Source of the DNA: Xanthocytophaga flava
GTDB lineage: Bacteria; Bacteroidota; Bacteroidia; Cytophagales; 172606-1
Reading direction: 5' to 3'
Length of the DNA stretch: 64,000 bases
Assembly: GCA_030068525.1 (NCBI GenBank)
Contig: JASJOS010000005.1
Coordinates: 434,001 to 498,000 of the forward strand
Positions 27,506 through 36,511 of the stretch are shown piece by piece; position 1 is the first letter of the stretch, and every line of letters begins with the position of its first letter. A program made the translations under genes and the position numbers. The notes beneath the pieces were generated by a model that searched no databases, was not told the DNA's origin, and saw only the letters and a list, made by a program, of their open reading frames with translations.

Positions 27506-27534
27506 AGCACAATTGTCTTTCAGATGGTTGTGCT
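27506..27534 (+). terminator. Rho-independent terminator after eboE
   Basis: A 7-bp stem AGCACAA/TTGTGCT with a 15-base loop is followed by TTTTTCTTT, about 80 bases downstream of the eboE stop. Confidence 0.75.
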
Positions 27535-27948
27535 TTTTCTTTATAGATTGTAATCAGATATAGTAAATACAAAAAGTACTGTGTATCAACCAATTGCCAG
27601 TGATGAGACGGATTCTCAAATAGAAGGATATGTATTTTTTATGGTAATTTTATTGCATAAAAAGAACGCTTTTTTTTGACTTTTAGGTTTTTTATCGAAA
27701 ACTTTAAATTAGTATTCACAAGCCCTCTACAACTATTTTGGATGCCTCAAAAATGTTCCTCTATTGGCATTCAAACCAATAAATACGTTTTCTTACTTAA
27801 CATTTGACAAATCAATTAGATGTCAAAGAACTAAAAGCTAATAGCCTGGTATAGTTTATCAAGAGCCGGATTATCTATTTTGAATGGTTAAGGAAGTGAG
27901 TGTATGTAAGAAAGAATAACATCTTGGTTGTGTAAAATCTATAGGCAT
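27535..27948. other. Intergenic leader region before the H-NOX gene
   Basis: 414 AT-rich bases between the eboE terminator and the H-NOX start. It contains several T-runs (for example around 27670-27685) but no open frame worth calling and no complete TTTG/TAnnTTTG promoter pair; TATTTTG near 27740 is one base short of the -7 consensus. No RNA gene was recognised. Confidence 0.4.
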
Positions 27949-28494
27949 ATGTATGGAATAATAAATAAAGCTATTGAGGGACTTGTGACTGAAAATTTTG
28001 GTAGCGAAAAATGGGATCAGATCAAAGTGCAGAGCGGCATAAAAGAAGATCGGTTTCTTAGTAATGATCATTATGAGGATGCCACAACATATCAACTCAT
28101 TGGGGCTGCCAGTCATGTACTTGGTATAAGTCAGAATGAAATATTACTGGCTTTTGGCAAGTACTGGATACTGAATACCGGGCATCAGCATTATGGAACA
28201 CTTATGCATGCAGGTGGAACAAGTCTCAAGGAATTCTTACTAAATCTGCCTAACTTTCATAGTCGGGTAATGCTTATCTATCCAAGTATTACACCTCCTG
28301 ATTTTAAAGTTTTTACTATCACAGACAAGGAGCTGCACTTATACTACTACTCCACACGACCTGGATTGACTTATTTCGCAGAAGGATTGATTGTAGGATT
28401 AGCGGAATCCTTTCAGGAAACCATTGCTGTTGTACTACTTCAGCAGAGAGTTGGGGAACGCGACCCAGATATCTTTAAGATAAGCTGGGTGTAG
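27949..28494 (+). CDS. H-NOX heme gas-sensor protein
   Basis: 181 residues from the ATG at 27949; a TTG 21 bases upstream is less likely. The N-terminal MYGIINKAIEGLVTENFG is the classic H-NOX opening. The proximal heme ligand is H104 (LPNFHSRV), and the heme-propionate motif YxSxR is Y133-S135-R137 (YYSTRPGL). H-NOX proteins bind NO (or O2 in some anaerobes) at a histidyl-ligated heme and regulate a partner kinase or cyclase in trans. The partner here is the hybrid kinase that starts 93 bases downstream. Oxygen binding cannot be judged without modelling the distal pocket. Confidence 0.93.
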   Translation: MYGIINKAIEGLVTENFGSEKWDQIKVQSGIKEDRFLSNDHYEDATTYQLIGAASHVLGISQNEILLAFGKYWILNTGHQHYGTLMHAGGTSLKEFLLNLPNFHSRVMLIYPSITPPDFKVFTITDKELHLYYYSTRPGLTYFAEGLIVGLAESFQETIAVVLLQQRVGERDPDIFKISWV

Positions 28495-28587
28495 TATATA
28501 GGGCTTACAACTTATTTAACAATGTTAAACCTTTTCTTAACAAGAAGGTTTGTTCTCTAGTATTGAATACTAAATTATTTGTGTAAG

Positions 28588-30615
28588 ATGGATTTTATAT
28601 ACGGAAATGATCCTATTAATGTAAATCGGCTCTTTCCATTTTTCTTTGAACTGGATCAATTCCTGAATATTAAAAATGCAGGGAACAGCTTACAGAAAAT
28701 GAATCCTTTACTGGCTCATTATCCATCGTTTGAGTCGTGTTTTGTCGTTCAGCGCCCCTGGAGCCTTCAACTCACATTTGAGAGCTTTCTGGAATATTCT
28801 TCTCATCTGTTTATTCTTATAGAAAAAACAAAAGGATTGACGTTGAGAGGGCAGTTTATTCAGCTCAACAACAATAATACACTATTATTTATTGGTACTC
28901 CCTGGTTTATAGAAACGACTGAGTTATCTAGATATTCATTAAGTCTGCAGGATTTTTCTTTGAGTGATTCATTTACAGATATGATTCAGTTTCTGAAAAT
29001 GAATGAAATCAACAATGCAGAAATAAAATCGCTGGCAGAAAGCCTTAAAGAGCAAAAGAAAAAACTTGAGGAGAAAGAGCTTTTGTATCGGCAATTAGTT
29101 GAAAATGCAACAGATATTATCTTTCGTTGTAATACACAGGGCATCATTACTTATATCAATTCTGCAGCAAGAGAGATTACAGGGTATACAGAGGAAGAGA
29201 TTATTGGTAAGAAAATTCAGGATGTTGTTTCCCCTGAATCCAAAGAAGATGTAAGTAAACTATTTGGGGAACAAGTCCAAAAGAAGCTACCTAAAGTAAA
29301 CATAGAGTATACAATTATACATAAAAATGGAACCCGAGTCTGGCTGTCTCAAAACAGTATCGCCATTCTGGAGAACAATGAGATTGTGGGTATTACATCC
29401 ATTGCCCGTGATGTAACCTATAAGAAGGAAGCCGAAAAAGAACTATTACTTTCTCGTCAGAAAGCACTTGAGTTAGCGGCAACTAAGGAACGGTTTCTGG
29501 CAAACACCAGTCATGAAATCAGGACGCCTATGAATGCTATCATTGGGCTTAGTGGCTTACTTAGTGAAACCCTGTTAACAGAAAAACAGAAAGAGTATGT
29601 GCATTCTATTCATACATCTGCCGGCAATCTGTTGGTTATTATTAATGATATTCTTGATTTGTCTAAGATAGACGCAGGCAAGCTTCAATTAGAGCATATT
29701 GACTTTGACCTGAAAGAGAAGCTATCCACCTTAATCCGTTCGTTACAAATCAAAGCCTCTGAGAAAAATCTTATTCTGACATCCTCAATAGATCATCGCA
29801 TAAGCAAGTATATAAAAGGCGATCCTTACCGGTTGAATCAGATTTTGATGAATCTGCTTAGTAATGCTATTAAATTTACAGATCATGGACGAGTTACTCT
29901 TACGGCAACATTATTGAAAGAGTTGACGTCCTATCAGATAATCCGATTTTCCATAGAGGATACAGGCATTGGGATTTCGCCAGATAAGTTACTCTCTATT
30001 TTTGATGATTTTACACAAGCTGATACTTCTACGACCCGTAAATATGGTGGCACGGGTTTAGGGCTCTCTATTTGTAGAAAGTTATCAGAGTTAATGGAAG
30101 GAGCATTGGAAGTAACTAGTACACCTGGCAAAGGATCTGTTTTCTCATTGACCATAACACTCGAAAAAGGCATAGAAATAGCTGCTGGGAAAGAATCTAT
30201 CCATGAGGCCAACCCTGATTTCCTTAATGAAAAATCTGTACTCCTGGTAGAAGACAATGAGTTTAACCAACTCCTGGCAATTACTATTCTGGAGCAGTGG
30301 AATGCAAAAGTTACGCTCGCACCTGATGGTCTGGCGGCTGTGGCGGCAGTACGAAAGCAGGAATTTGATATTATTTTAATGGATATTCAAATGCCTGTTA
30401 TGGGAGGAATAGAAGCTACAGAGATTATACGAAAAGAATTATGTGTAGCCACTCCTATTATTGCACTGACGGCTGACGCTATTGTTGAGAATATAAAAGA
30501 ATATCTGGACAAAGGCATGAATGCTTGTGTGACCAAGCCCTTTCAGAGAGAAAATTTATTTGAGGTTATGTATGACCTGCTTAGTAGTACGGAATTAAGT
30601 AAGGCTAATAAATAG
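28588..30615 (+). CDS. H-NOX-associated hybrid histidine kinase (HNOBA-PAS-HisKA-HATPase-REC)
   Basis: 675 residues from the ATG at 28588 (a TTG at 28579 is in frame). The first 135 residues (NVNRLFPFFFELDQFLNIKNAG ... FLEYSSHLFILIEKTKGLTLRGQ) match the HNOBA domain that contacts H-NOX proteins in bacteria and soluble guanylate cyclase. A coiled coil (about 140-165) leads to a PAS domain (about 168-285). The H-box is TSHEIRTPMN with H309, followed by N, G1 (EDTGIGIS) and G2 (GGTGLGLSI) boxes, then a receiver domain with D599 (LMDIQMPVMGG) and K at CVTKPF. No transmembrane segment, so it is cytoplasmic. The output beyond the receiver domain must lie elsewhere. Confidence 0.93.
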   Translation: MDFIYGNDPINVNRLFPFFFELDQFLNIKNAGNSLQKMNPLLAHYPSFESCFVVQRPWSLQLTFESFLEYSSHLFILIEKTKGLTLRGQFIQLNNNNTLLFIGTPWFIETTELSRYSLSLQDFSLSDSFTDMIQFLKMNEINNAEIKSLAESLKEQKKKLEEKELLYRQLVENATDIIFRCNTQGIITYINSAAREITGYTEEEIIGKKIQDVVSPESKEDVSKLFGEQVQKKLPKVNIEYTIIHKNGTRVWLSQNSIAILENNEIVGITSIARDVTYKKEAEKELLLSRQKALELAATKERFLANTSHEIRTPMNAIIGLSGLLSETLLTEKQKEYVHSIHTSAGNLLVIINDILDLSKIDAGKLQLEHIDFDLKEKLSTLIRSLQIKASEKNLILTSSIDHRISKYIKGDPYRLNQILMNLLSNAIKFTDHGRVTLTATLLKELTSYQIIRFSIEDTGIGISPDKLLSIFDDFTQADTSTTRKYGGTGLGLSICRKLSELMEGALEVTSTPGKGSVFSLTITLEKGIEIAAGKESIHEANPDFLNEKSVLLVEDNEFNQLLAITILEQWNAKVTLAPDGLAAVAAVRKQEFDIILMDIQMPVMGGIEATEIIRKELCVATPIIALTADAIVENIKEYLDKGMNACVTKPFQRENLFEVMYDLLSSTELSKANK

Positions 30616-30642
30616 CCAATACAAAGCAGATTATAGAAAGCG

Positions 30643-30684
30643 GCAGTAGGCCTACTATCAATATAAAGAAAATAGGCCTACTGC
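30643..30684. terminator. Stem-loop between convergent kinase and SDR genes
   Basis: A 12-bp perfect stem GCAGTAGGCCTA/TAGGCCTACTGC (30643-30654 with 30673-30684) lies between two convergent genes. T-runs are weak on both sides, so termination is likely but not certain. Confidence 0.65.
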
Positions 30685-30729
30685 AACTTCACATAAAGAC
30701 GCTGGACTGAAAAGAAGTATGTATGTCTA

Positions 30730-31470
30730 CTACACAAGCACATTTCCACCATCTACAACCACTGACTGACCTGTACTAAATGCTTGCTTCATAAAGTAAA
30801 GATAGGTTTGAGCCACTTCATCTGCCTCACCTATTCTGCCTACAGGTAACGCCTGACCTACTGTCTGAAAAAGACCATCCCGATCTGCTTCGTCCATACT
30901 ATTCCAGAGATTGGTACGCACCAAGCCTGGAGAAACGATATTTACCCGTATAGGAGCAAGCTCTACGGCCATAGCACGGGTGAAAGCATCCATCGCACCA
31001 CAAATACTAGCGCCTATACCCCATCCAGCTTGAGGCCGTAAACTAGCGATTCCACCTGTTAATGTGATAGAGCCACCTGAGTTTATATGCTTCTTAGCAT
31101 ATTTTATTGCAGCCAAAGCTCCCCAATACCGTATAGCAAAAAACTTCTGTGCTGCTTCCAGACTTAGCTGTTCAATCGTATTCAGAGTCAGATTTTCACC
31201 TGCTGTATACACTAAATGATCTATCTGACCATAGCCCTCAAAAAAGTTGCGGATATTGGATTCCTCACTCAAATCTACAGAATATATCTCTGTCTCTGAA
31301 GGCAATTGACTTGCAGCGATCTCTAATTTTTGCAGACTATGTGAGACCAACGTAATTTTAGCACCTTCCTGTGCAGCCGCCTTGCCTGTAGCAAATCCCA
31401 AACCTGTACTTCCACCCAGAATGACAACTCTTTTGTCTCTGAGGCTCTGATGTTGAAATGTTGTATCCAT
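30730..31470 (-). CDS. SDR-family protein without the canonical YxxxK
   Basis: 246 residues from the ATG at 31470 (an upstream TTG at 31515 is less likely). The Rossmann nucleotide loop VVILGGSTGLGFATG and the typical NIVSPGLVRTNLW are intact. At the usual catalytic tetrad, however, the expected YxxxK is replaced by G-A-S-I-C in WGIGASICGAMDAF, and the catalytic serine region reads LTGGIAS. This places it in the divergent SDRs, and it may bind NAD(P) without classical SDR chemistry. It is the last of three minus-strand genes, following a Crp/Fnr regulator by 148 bases, a pairing that suggests the regulator controls it. Confidence 0.85.
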   Translation of the reverse strand: MDTTFQHQSLRDKRVVILGGSTGLGFATGKAAAQEGAKITLVSHSLQKLEIAASQLPSETEIYSVDLSEESNIRNFFEGYGQIDHLVYTAGENLTLNTIEQLSLEAAQKFFAIRYWGALAAIKYAKKHINSGGSITLTGGIASLRPQAGWGIGASICGAMDAFTRAMAVELAPIRVNIVSPGLVRTNLWNSMDEADRDGLFQTVGQALPVGRIGEADEVAQTYLYFMKQAFSTGQSVVVDGGNVLV

Positions 31471-31618
31471 TGTATTGTTTTTTGTTTTGACAATACAAAA
31501 GTCACTAACACCCAACCGAATCTATTTAACATTTGGTAAAATCGATCAGGCTCTGGCAGTGCGAAATAAAGAGTCTAGATTTTTACCTATTACTATAAGA
31601 TAAGTGGAATGATACCTT

Positions 31619-32215
31619 TTAAGGCCGAGTTGGCTGATTGTAGCTGGATTGGGAAAGATTTTTTCGTATACGACTTAGCGACTGCTGAGTAATATCCAGA
31701 TAGGATGCAATATACCCTAACGGAACTCGTGCAGCTACTTCTGGCTGAAGCATTAAGAAAAGCTTATAGCGACTTGTTGCATCAAGTCCCTGGTAGGTAT
31801 TACGGACTTGTACTTTTTGCAGTAACGTTTCCTGCATCACTTTCTGTATGACTTCTTTTATATGCGGAACTTGCAGATACAATTCACTGAGTTCTTCTTT
31901 GCCAATTGCCAGCACTTCTACATCTGTAGCTGCCTGAATGCCTTCCTGGGCTACAATCTGATTATTGAAACTATTGGTAATGGTACAGAAATAATTCTCT
32001 TTTAAAAAGAAATGGGTTATATCATTTCCTTTTTCAGAAACTGATACAATACGTAGTATACCATCACAAATGAAATAAAGTTTTTTGCAGATCTGATTGA
32101 CAGCAGAGAGCATTGCCCCTTCTTTAAATTCTAGACGTTCAAATGCACCTGCAATCAAGGATTCATCCTCTTTCGAAATCGGTTTATAAGATTCAAGATA
32201 CTGTATAAGTTCCAT
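31619..32215 (-). CDS. Crp/Fnr-family transcriptional regulator
   Basis: 198 residues from the ATG at 32215 (an in-frame TTG at 32248 is less likely). An N-terminal cyclic-nucleotide-binding-like barrel (about 20-115, FKEGAMLSAVNQICKKLYFI) is followed by a dimer helix and a C-terminal winged helix (PLGYIASYLDITQQSLSRIRK). There is no Fnr-type cysteine cluster, and the cAMP-contacting arginine is not evident, so the ligand is unknown. Regulators of this short type are common in Bacteroidota. It sits between an amine oxidase and an SDR-like gene, all on the minus strand, and may regulate either. Confidence 0.88.
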   Translation of the reverse strand: MELIQYLESYKPISKEDESLIAGAFERLEFKEGAMLSAVNQICKKLYFICDGILRIVSVSEKGNDITHFFLKENYFCTITNSFNNQIVAQEGIQAATDVEVLAIGKEELSELYLQVPHIKEVIQKVMQETLLQKVQVRNTYQGLDATSRYKLFLMLQPEVAARVPLGYIASYLDITQQSLSRIRKNLSQSSYNQPTRP

Positions 32216-32288
32216 ACTCGCTTTGAAATAGAACACTTTTGTAAACAAATATAGGTATCTTTAAGAAAATAATCATAACTGATTCCTT

Positions 32289-33659
32289 CTATCCAATCAA
32301 TGCCAATACAGCATCTTCTCCTGTCTGAATAGCCCCCTCCATAAACCCTTGCCACTCAGCAATATGCTCGCCAGCAAAAACGATATGTTTGAATGACTGA
32401 GCAATTGCCTCCCGAATGCCATACCATTGATTTACATCATAAATAGCATAGGCGCCCTGAGTAATGGCATCATCGGCCCAGTAATAGCAAACAGCTGTTT
32501 CAGCCAGAGGTTCAGTATCACCAAAGGCAGGATCCAAAGCCTGACAGATACGTGAAATCTTTTGTTTTGTTGAAAGTCGTGAAAAAATATGTGCTTTATC
32601 GCCAATGGTATAAGATGTCAAAACACCTTTGGGGCCAGGTTGATTTTTGGTAGTATGAAAAAAATAATGAGGCAAGGTATCACTGACAATACTTAGTGCT
32701 TCGTCCTTCCAGAAGCGTTCTGTAAACAATACCGACGATTTGATAATTCGTGCATACTGTAGTTGCTGTAAAGCTTCTATCTGTAACTCTGGTAACACAG
32801 GATTCCATTGAATGTCCAGCACCGCTACAGCAGGTAGAGTACAAATTAGTTTATGTCCAGTATAGGCAGTTCCATCCTTACAGGTAACCTTTACCTGTTT
32901 ATTCTCCTGATAAACATGAGTTACTTTTTTATTCTTCAGTATTTTATCAGTGCCTACCTTCTCAGTTAGCTTTTCAATAAGCTGAGTATTCCCTCCTTTT
33001 ATCTTAAAGTCCATTTCATTATTTGGGCTTGAGCCTGCATATTCCGAGATACCAGAATACGCCGATACATTTCGAATGGATTCTCCAAAATCTGTACTGT
33101 CATTGAGTTCGCGTATCTCCAGTTCACGATCCGGAATACCCTGGCTAACCAGATATCTCCACCAATCGATTTTATCCAGCCGCTTTTTCTCTTTTTCACT
33201 TTTAGTTAGAAATTCTTCCAGTAGCCCTTTGTATTTCTTATCCCATGCTACATCCGGCTGATAGGTATCAGGGGTAGTGTACTTTCCCTGCAAAAGAGAA
33301 TAAAACCGAAACGAATGATCCTCTACTTCCAGGCCTAACTCTTTACAAAGGGCAAGTAAGCGTTTGTGAGAAGCGCCTACCCACTCAGCTCCCAGTTCCA
33401 CATGTAAGCCAGTATCTTTATCAATCGTATGTGTCAATATCCGCCCTCCTGTTCGTGATCTTGCTTCCAGCAGGGTATAAGCGATCCCTCGTTTTTGTAA
33501 CATATAGGCAGCAGACAAACCAGAAACGCCTGCACCCAGAATAAGTACATGGTCACCTTTTTGAATAGGTGTAACATTCTGGTAAGCTTGTGTAGAGTTA
33601 GAAAGCAAGGCTCCAGTAGTTAGAAAGCCTGCTTTTCTTAGAAAATTGCGACGTTGCAT
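32289..33659 (-). CDS. Exported flavin monoamine oxidase
   Basis: 456 residues from the ATG at 33659. The N-terminus MQRRNFLRKAGFLTTGALLS has the twin-arginine pattern (RRNFLRK), suggesting folded export by Tat. The FAD-binding dinucleotide fold VLILGAGVSGLSAAYMLQKRG and the second FAD segment LEARSRTGGRILT are followed by an amine oxidase core and a C-terminal FAD motif (IVFAGEHIAEWQGFMEGAIQTGEDAV). Family members oxidise amines or L-amino acids to imines with hydrogen peroxide release. The substrate is unknown. It lies 73 bases upstream of the Crp/Fnr gene on the same strand. Confidence 0.9.
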   Translation of the reverse strand: MQRRNFLRKAGFLTTGALLSNSTQAYQNVTPIQKGDHVLILGAGVSGLSAAYMLQKRGIAYTLLEARSRTGGRILTHTIDKDTGLHVELGAEWVGASHKRLLALCKELGLEVEDHSFRFYSLLQGKYTTPDTYQPDVAWDKKYKGLLEEFLTKSEKEKKRLDKIDWWRYLVSQGIPDRELEIRELNDSTDFGESIRNVSAYSGISEYAGSSPNNEMDFKIKGGNTQLIEKLTEKVGTDKILKNKKVTHVYQENKQVKVTCKDGTAYTGHKLICTLPAVAVLDIQWNPVLPELQIEALQQLQYARIIKSSVLFTERFWKDEALSIVSDTLPHYFFHTTKNQPGPKGVLTSYTIGDKAHIFSRLSTKQKISRICQALDPAFGDTEPLAETAVCYYWADDAITQGAYAIYDVNQWYGIREAIAQSFKHIVFAGEHIAEWQGFMEGAIQTGEDAVLALIG

Positions 33660-33798
33660 TGCCAACAATAAGTCATGGACAGAGTTTTTATCTTAAAAAT
33701 CATATAGGTTTGCAGGTATTCTCTAAAAGTCAGGAACAATGTGTAGTGGTTCTACCTGTATTGGTATATAAAAGATAAAAATGTAAATCTGTTATAGC

Positions 33799-33924
33799 AT
33801 GAAATCTGAAAGACGAGGTATTCTTCAAACCATAAAAAGCTTTTTCGCTATTTATCTGGCCACCTTGATTGCTTGAACCTGCCTCTATGGTCAGAAATCT
33901 AATGATTATTATGTATCTGTATCT
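33799..33924 (+). other. Signal-peptide segment separated from its gene by an in-frame TGA
   Basis: An ATG at 33799 opens MKSERRGILQTIKSFFAIYL followed by ATLIA, a convincing signal peptide start, then TGA at 33874-33876. The same frame continues without another stop as TCLYGQKSNDYYVSVS into the ATG at 33925. Replacing TGA by TGG (Trp) would give an unbroken secreted protein. Confidence 0.65.
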
Positions 33925-34455
33925 ATGGAAGACAATCTGCCTAATTGCAGGTTAAAGTTTATCAGTGAGTCAATCATTGAACTCAGTACTATTCCTCACC
34001 AAAAACAAGAACAGGTCAAAAAATCTTTCACGTATACTACTCACGGCAAAACTATCGAAATTTTACCAGGAAATTTAAATAGCCAGGATAGTCTGGGTTT
34101 AGTAACCTCCAGGCTCATGTATTTTATTAGTCCATCTACCAATCTGACTAAGATAGAAGGTGGCTTTATTGACTACCCTAAATCACTTATTTATGTACGT
34201 GAAAAAGATTTCAGCCAAAATCCGGATCTGACCTATGTCATTGATGGCAAAACCTATGTGCAGGAGATAAGCCTACCTGCTAAAAATGGTGTAGTAGAAA
34301 AAAGGCCCAGGAAAAACAAAGCACTTCAGGAAAAGCTGAAATCTATAAAAGAACAACCGGAAAAATACACTATTGAGGTTGTAAAAGGTTTGGAAGCGTA
34401 TAAACGATTTGGGATAAAAATGGTGTTTGGAGTAATTGTTATCACATCCCAGTAG
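33925..34455 (+). CDS. Protein of unknown function, probably the body of a secreted protein with a nonsense-broken signal peptide
   Basis: 176 residues from the first ATG after the in-frame TGA. The chain (NCRLKFISESIIELSTIP ... KTIEILPGNLNSQDSLGLVTSRL) is polar with beta strands and a basic helical segment near residues 125-150, and has no signal of its own. The frame runs on upstream through the TGA into a signal peptide that starts at 33799, so the gene is either inactivated for export, expressed by readthrough, or contains a sequencing error. I do not recognise the family. No neighbour suggests a function. Confidence 0.55.
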   Translation: MEDNLPNCRLKFISESIIELSTIPHQKQEQVKKSFTYTTHGKTIEILPGNLNSQDSLGLVTSRLMYFISPSTNLTKIEGGFIDYPKSLIYVREKDFSQNPDLTYVIDGKTYVQEISLPAKNGVVEKRPRKNKALQEKLKSIKEQPEKYTIEVVKGLEAYKRFGIKMVFGVIVITSQ

Positions 34456-34597
34456 AAAGAATTAAACAAGGCTTATAGTATTGCAATTTCCACTAAAACA
34501 AATGTCTCCAAAAAATCTCCATTAACTGACAACCATTTAAACATACTGAGTGTCAATAGGGTATAACAATTTTAAAAATCTGAAATATACCACGCTC

Positions 34598-34975
34598 ATG
34601 AAATTGTTTCTACTATTTTTCACATGCATGACTATGTTATTCGTATCATGCCAGTCTATTGACGGTATAAGCCCTGAATCCAAAAGATCGGTACCCGCTT
34701 GTGGGGTAAATAACCCTGTAGAGGATCTACCCTGGCTCAAGGAACTAATCAAAAATTCCAATAGAGATCCGGAAAGTCCTTTCTGTGTATTACAAAGTGT
34801 TCAGCAAGGTACCTATGAGGGGCAAACTATTTATTTCCCTGTTTTGTCAGGAGCGCTTTGTTGTACATGTGCTGGTGTATCTGCTTATAACTGTCAGGGA
34901 GACCTCTTATTTAGTTGTAATGTAGATGCCTCATCAAAAATCACAAATATTAAAACAATGTGGACACTGAAATAA
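34598..34975 (+). CDS. Small cysteine-containing lipoprotein of unknown function
   Basis: 125 residues from the ATG at 34598; a GTG 48 bases upstream is in frame but would place residues ahead of the signal. The signal MKLFLLFFTCMTMLFVSC ends in a good lipobox with lipidated Cys18. The mature part has a CCTC motif (SGALCCTCAGVSAYNC) and two more cysteines, so disulfides or metal binding are possible. A family match was not recognised. It is followed 24 bases later by the terminal inverted repeat of mobile repeat copy A. Confidence 0.65.
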   Translation: MKLFLLFFTCMTMLFVSCQSIDGISPESKRSVPACGVNNPVEDLPWLKELIKNSNRDPESPFCVLQSVQQGTYEGQTIYFPVLSGALCCTCAGVSAYNCQGDLLFSCNVDASSKITNIKTMWTLK

Positions 34976-34998
34976 TATACCTATTCTATTGCTTATTT

Positions 34999-35347
34999 AC
35001 ATGAGTCATCCTAAATTTTGGATATGAGTAAAACCCAAGCCTATGTTTTTGTGTAGGCTTGGGGTATTTTTGGGAAATCTCTCTTTCTACGTTTGTTTAT
35101 AGTCACTTACATCACTCTTCTTACGGCCTCTTACTTTTTTGCTTGCCCAAAAAAGTAAGCAAAAAAGGCACTTTCCTCCGATCCTCCTCCCCACAGGCCA
35201 AAGGCCAACCTCGCGGAGAAAAGATTGCCTACGCACCTGCACCACCTTCCACGATTGAAGTCATATATACTCTCTTTGTAACATATTTGCTTCTCTTTTT
35301 TTAGAGGATGTGATATTCTTTTCCTCAAAACTTGGGATGACTCATGT
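34999..35347 (+). mobile_element. Non-autonomous repeat element, copy A (MITE-like)
   Basis: 349 bases bounded by perfect 13-bp terminal inverted repeats: ACATGAGTCATCC at 34999-35011 and GGATGACTCATGT at 35335-35347. Next to the left end is a hairpin, CCCAAGCCTAT/GTAGGCTTGGG (35033-35063). The centre contains TTTTTTGCTTGCCCAAAAAA and AGGCCAACCTCGCGGAGAAAA blocks shared with copies B and C. It has no transposase and no credible gene; open frames inside are not conserved between copies. No clear target duplication was found. Confidence 0.8.
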
Positions 35348-35500
35348 TTCTATTGATTAATGGGAGGCAATAAAAGCCCCTCTGCCAGTAATGACACAAA
35401 TCAATAAAACTACCGTTTTATGATGAATTTATACAAATAATCCCCTCTATCGATCTGCTACCTTTGGGCTTTTATCTATTTAACCCATTTTATAGGTAGT

Positions 35501-36373
35501 ATGAAATATAGCCTCTTTTTTCTTTTAATCTTAGTAATTATCTGGGTTCCTTCATTCAAGCCCAAAGACCAATGGACACCGTTATTAGATAAGAAGTTGT
35601 CTAATTGGGAGATATATCTAAGCTTTCGTCATGCGCGTGATTACAAAGGTGACGCCCCAAAAGACGAATCCGGTTCGCTGATCAAACCAATCGGGTACAA
35701 TACGAATGAAAAAAACGTCTTTTCGGTGATAGAAGAAAAAGGCGAACCTGTATTACGAATCAGTGGAGAAATCTATGGGTCGGTATTTACCAAACAGGAA
35801 TATGAGAATTATCACCTGAAACTCAAAGTCAAATGGGGTGATAAAAAATATGAGCCTCGTACAGATAAACTACGGGATAGTGGCATATTGTATCATTCGG
35901 TAGGTGAAAGTGGGGTGGATTACTGGAGAGCGTGGAAGTTATCACAAGAGTTCCAGATTATGGAAGGTCATATAGGTGATTACTGGAATATTGCTAACTC
36001 TGCCATTGATATCCGGGCATTTTTGTCAGAAGGAGACATGAATAGTGTAGCTAGTACTACTCAGTCATTTTTACCATTTGGTACAGGGGTACCAGGACGT
36101 GGTTTCTGCCTGCGTAGCGAAAACTATGAAAAGCCAAACAATGAATGGAATACACTGGAATTAATCTGTTTTCAGGATAAGAGTCTACACATTGTGAATG
36201 GCCATGTGGTGATGGTTCTCCAGCATTCACGATACATGGAAAACGGTAAGGCTGTGCCTCTTGCCAAAGGCAAGATACAGTTACAGAGTGAAGCAGCAGA
36301 AGTATTATTCAAAGATATTCAGATACGAAAAATTCAAGCGATACCTACTGAGTATGCACCTCTCTTTCAATAA
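35501..36373 (+). CDS. Exported DUF1080 (3-keto-disaccharide hydrolase-like) protein
   Basis: 290 residues. The N-terminal hydrophobic stretch (YSLFFLLILVIIWVPSF) is a signal or anchor. The rest is a concanavalin-like DUF1080 domain: WTPLLDKKLSNWEIYL at the start, YENYHLKLKVKWG, SGILYHSVG, EFQIMEGHIGDYW and EWNTLELICFQDKSLHIVNGHVVM are all family segments. Domain members include 3-keto-disaccharide hydrolases and proteins near sugar oxidoreductases; substrate specificity here is not known. TACCTTTG at 35459-35466 is a possible -7 promoter box. The gene is closed by a 22-bp terminator. Confidence 0.87.
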   Translation: MKYSLFFLLILVIIWVPSFKPKDQWTPLLDKKLSNWEIYLSFRHARDYKGDAPKDESGSLIKPIGYNTNEKNVFSVIEEKGEPVLRISGEIYGSVFTKQEYENYHLKLKVKWGDKKYEPRTDKLRDSGILYHSVGESGVDYWRAWKLSQEFQIMEGHIGDYWNIANSAIDIRAFLSEGDMNSVASTTQSFLPFGTGVPGRGFCLRSENYEKPNNEWNTLELICFQDKSLHIVNGHVVMVLQHSRYMENGKAVPLAKGKIQLQSEAAEVLFKDIQIRKIQAIPTEYAPLFQ

Positions 36374-36401
36374 AAGCATACTAGTATAAGTAAATCTCAA
36401 A

Positions 36402-36453
36402 AAATCACCCTTTATCTTTTGATAGTAATGAATCAAAAGATAAAGGGTGATTT
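36402..36453. terminator. Long stem-loop terminator between convergent genes
   Basis: A perfect 22-bp stem (36402-36423 with 36432-36453; core TCACCCTTTATC/GATAAAGGGTGA) with an 8-base loop lies between the DUF1080 gene and rdgB, with A/T flanks on both sides. Confidence 0.9.
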
Positions 36454-36511
36454 ACCTGTTATTATATTTAATGGTTAGTCAAAACCAGTAACTTTACAGT
36501 AGAGATAAACT

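Noticed and set aside
35059..35328. Open frames of 65-81 codons inside repeat copy A
   Set aside because: They overlap on both strands, lie wholly in the mobile repeat, and the frames are not preserved in copies B and C.
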